From JBATTK01 sp049670505 (GTDB lineage Bacteria; Bacteroidota; Bacteroidia; Flavobacteriales; Flavobacteriaceae), in assembly GCA_049670505.1 (NCBI GenBank), contig JBATTK010000030.1, forward strand, positions 1 to 53,646: a stretch of DNA of 53,646 bases. The letters run 5' to 3'. Numbering within the stretch: position 1 is the first letter of the stretch; each line of letters begins with the position of its first letter. The position numbers and the translations under genes were made by a program. Below the pieces are notes generated by a model. The model made no database searches. It was not told the DNA's origin and worked only from the letters and a program-made list of their open reading frames with translations. This document shows, piece by piece, positions 51,361 through 53,646 of the stretch.

Positions 51361-53646
51361 TTAAAATCCAATATTAAATCCTAGCGTGATGATTCTTGCC
51401 AATGGATAGGAGTTATAATCCAATCGAAGGTTCGATACCCCTAATGAACTTACATCAGGATTAAACCCACTGTAATCGGTAATCGTAAAAACATTCTGTG
51501 CATTAACAAAAACCCCTAAGCGATCAATGCCTTTAATGCTGCCATTCGGAAAATTATATCCTATCCTTAAATTTCTTAGACGGATGTATGAGCCATCTTC
51601 AACAACTCGATCATTGATTGCCCGCCCCCCTAAAGGCCTTATAAATGATGGGTTAGGGCCATTTGTATTGTCGGGAGTCCATCTATCCAATACAAAATTC
51701 TGTCTGTTTCTTAATAGTTCGATAGGACTTTCGGAATCTATTCGGGTGAAATTCAGAAGCTCGTTGCCAAAGACCCCCTCAAAGAAAAAGTCCAAAGTAA
51801 AGCCCTTGTAAGAAAAGGAATTGTTCAAACCCAAAGTGAAATTAGGAAAAGGGTCTCCCAGGACAACCCGGTCATCTGGATCTATAACTCCATCATTATT
51901 GGTGTCGGCAAACCGCAATTCACCCGGACTAGCTCCCGGCTGTGCGGAAGCATCTATTTCGGCCTGATCTTGGAAAATACCTTCTGTTTCATACCCCCAA
52001 TAAGAATTTAAGGGATTTCCCTCCCTTAAGATAGTGAAGTCATTCAAAAATCGGAGCCCTCCCTGCAATATAAAGGGTAAATCCCCTAAGTTGGTCACCT
52101 CATTTTTGACCGTTGAAAAATTAATGGTGCTTGTCCAGTTAAAATCGCCTACCACATTCTGCGTTTCCAACAGCACTTCAAAACCTTTGTTACTGGTGTC
52201 CCCAACATTTTCCTGTGTAAAACCAAAACCGCTCGTCAATGGTATGGGCAGATTCAACAACAAGTCCGATGTTTCTTTCGTATAGTAGTCCAAGGTACCT
52301 GAAATCCTGTTGTTGAACAAACCAAAATCAAGACCTATATTGAATTGTGCCGTTTCTTCCCATTTCAAATCGGGGTTGGCCAGATTTGAAGGTGCAATGC
52401 TTGTAAAACGATCTCCGTTAAAAACGGCATCACCTACGGTACCCAGTAAAACTAGAGAATTGTAATTCCCAATCTCTTGATTACCGGTAATCCCATAGCT
52501 GGTCCGAAGTTTCAGGTTGGACCAAGTTTTCGAAGTTTCCATAAAAGGCTCATCACTGATACGCCATCCCAAAGCGACCGAAGGAAAATAACCATATTTG
52601 TTATCCTCCCCAAAGCGAGACGAACCATCTGCCCTTATCGTAGCGGTAAGTAGATACCGGTCTTTGTATGTATAGTTCGCACGGCCTATATAGGACAGTA
52701 TTTGATTTTTTGCTCTTCCCGACCCAACGGTATAGGTTTCCAAATCGCCGGCACCTAAGTTATAGGTACGAAACTGATCGGTAGGGAAATCTTGGCTTCC
52801 TGCGTTAAAACTTTCGGAATTAAACTCCTGATATGATACGCCCAATAATGCATTTAAGGAATGATCATCACCGAAACTCTTTTCATAATTAGTTGTAAGT
52901 TCTAACAAATAACTGGTGTTTCTTTCATGACTGATATTGGCCGTTCCATTGCCTAATTGTCCACGTTTGGTGACTGGCGCAGCATAGGTATCGGATTTAA
53001 CATTTCTACGGTTTATACCCAAATTGGCTTTAGCGGACAAACCTTCCAGAAACTCATATTCTGTAAAGAAAGTACCGAAAGTACGATCGGTTTCAGTTCT
53101 GGGCTCTATGGTATTTGCCAGTGCAACGGGATTGTTCAAATCGAGGTTGGGCGATTGTGTGTAATTACCATTTTCATCGAAAACCGGTAAGGTAGGATCA
53201 AACTGCAAAGCAGTACCAATAGTACTCGCTTGAATATTTATACCCTCGCCCAAGGGTACACCATCGTTAACAACTACCGACGTGTTCAGATTTACCCCAA
53301 AATTGAATCGATCCCCAGTATGGTTTATGTTCACTCTACCTGTATAGCGCTGGATTCCTGAACTGATTACGACACCTTCTTGATCAAAATAGTTTAGTGA
53401 AGCGTAAAACTTGGTCTGTTCGGAACCACCGGAAACTGAAAGTTGGTGATTTTGTACGAAGGCCGATCTGAAAATTTCATCTTGCCAATCGGTACCTGAA
53501 CCTACAGCGGCGATTTGCTCGGGCGAAAACTGGGGTTCCTGCCCTTGATCGCCCCGAATTCCATTGATGAATGAGATGTATTCTTGGGCACCAAGCAGAT
53601 CTAAGCGGTTTTCGACCTCCTGAAACCCTGCATAGGTCTCATAGTC
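51361..53646 (-). CDS. SusC/RagA-family TonB-dependent transporter (5' part outside window)
   Basis: The frame is open from the window edge (codon at 53646-53644, Asp-Tyr-Glu-Thr-Tyr) to the stop at 51361-51363, about 761 residues. The GTG at 53334 is an internal Val and not a start. Visible are part of the plug/barrel junction (TDWQDEIFRSAFVQNHQLSVSGGSEQTKFYASLNYFDQEGV) and the whole barrel with ADGSSRFGEDNKYGYFPSVALGWRISDEPF and RTSYGITGNQEIG. The FADTNNDGVIDPDDRVVLGDPFPNFTLGLN segment and the terminal strand ending GFNIGF are also present. The signal peptide, carboxypeptidase-like domain and TonB box lie beyond the window. It imports the glycan of the second locus. First visible gene of a SusC-SusD-sulfatase-GH172 operon. 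Confidence 0.94.
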   Translation of the reverse strand, partial: DYETYAGFQEVENRLDLLGAQEYISFINGIRGDQGQEPQFSPEQIAAVGSGTDWQDEIFRSAFVQNHQLSVSGGSEQTKFYASLNYFDQEGVVISSGIQRYTGRVNINHTGDRFNFGVNLNTSVVVNDGVPLGEGINIQASTIGTALQFDPTLPVFDENGNYTQSPNLDLNNPVALANTIEPRTETDRTFGTFFTEYEFLEGLSAKANLGINRRNVKSDTYAAPVTKRGQLGNGTANISHERNTSYLLELTTNYEKSFGDDHSLNALLGVSYQEFNSESFNAGSQDFPTDQFRTYNLGAGDLETYTVGSGRAKNQILSYIGRANYTYKDRYLLTATIRADGSSRFGEDNKYGYFPSVALGWRISDEPFMETSKTWSNLKLRTSYGITGNQEIGNYNSLVLLGTVGDAVFNGDRFTSIAPSNLANPDLKWEETAQFNIGLDFGLFNNRISGTLDYYTKETSDLLLNLPIPLTSGFGFTQENVGDTSNKGFEVLLETQNVVGDFNWTSTINFSTVKNEVTNLGDLPFILQGGLRFLNDFTILREGNPLNSYWGYETEGIFQDQAEIDASAQPGASPGELRFADTNNDGVIDPDDRVVLGDPFPNFTLGLNNSFSYKGFTLDFFFEGVFGNELLNFTRIDSESPIELLRNRQNFVLDRWTPDNTNGPNPSFIRPLGGRAINDRVVEDGSYIRLRNLRIGYNFPNGSIKGIDRLGVFVNAQNVFTITDYSGFNPDVSSLGVSNLRLDYNSYPLARIITLGFNIGF

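Noticed and set aside
51361..53334. Treating GTG 53334 as the start of the second SusC
   Set aside because: The frame is open to the window edge and encodes conserved SusC plug/barrel sequence upstream, so the gene is simply cut by the window.

Overview
The window is chromosomal DNA from a member of the Bacteroidota, most likely a marine, polysaccharide-degrading Flavobacteriaceae bacterium of the Zobellia/Maribacter/Arenibacter kind. The evidence is a 287-residue primary sigma factor of the short Bacteroidota type, two SusC/SusD pairs, a hybrid two-component system, a GH32 enzyme, a sulfatase, promoters of the TAnnTTTG type and almost no Shine-Dalgarno sequences. I saw no rRNA, tRNA, CRISPR array, intact insertion sequence or prophage. 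The genus is inference.

Layout. 1-12.1 kb is mixed housekeeping: a truncated outer-membrane barrel gene with in-frame 43-codon repeats, rpoD, a trmL-like methyltransferase, a large sortilin-like beta-propeller protein, rpe, a CBS-domain protein, a YpdA-like flavoprotein, an isoaspartyl peptidase, a membrane-anchored AraC regulator and two YceI proteins. 12.1-15.7 kb holds divergent cyanophycinase and cyanophycin synthetase genes. With the isoaspartyl peptidase about 2.5 kb away they could form a full make/store/degrade route for cyanophycin-like polymer. 15.8-26.9 kb, minus strand, is a fructan utilisation locus: SusD, SusC, GH32 lipoprotein, MFS sugar porter and a hybrid two-component regulator with a periplasmic type-I sugar-binding sensor, the architecture known for fructose sensing in Bacteroides.

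27.1-37.7 kb is the most unusual part. A Crp/Fnr-type regulator is followed by an 11-gene, tightly packed plus-strand operon. It holds three different Rieske [2Fe-2S] fusions: Rieske plus FMN glutamate-synthase-like domain, Rieske plus thiamine-diphosphate enzyme, and a ferric-reductase-like membrane domain plus Rieske. Also present are small membrane proteins, a DUF2721 protein, a membrane-anchored protein with a conserved-looking Cys/His motif, a Na+/H+ antiporter and a stand-alone PycTM (DUF5706) protein. I read it as an uncharacterised membrane-linked redox system.

37.7-43.6 kb is a xylose module (LacI-type regulator divergent from xylB-xylA-SGLT-type symporter) with a candidate LacI operator. 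43.6-46.2 kb is gene-poor. It carries one secreted hypothetical protein and, on the minus strand, a decayed short-chain dehydrogenase pseudogene recognisable from its C-terminal half. 46.2-53.6 kb, minus strand, is a second polysaccharide locus (SusC cut by the window edge, SusD, S1-type sulfatase, GH172/DUF2961 lipoprotein), presumably for a sulfated glycan. The SDR relic lies just downstream of it on the same strand and may be an eroded member of that locus.
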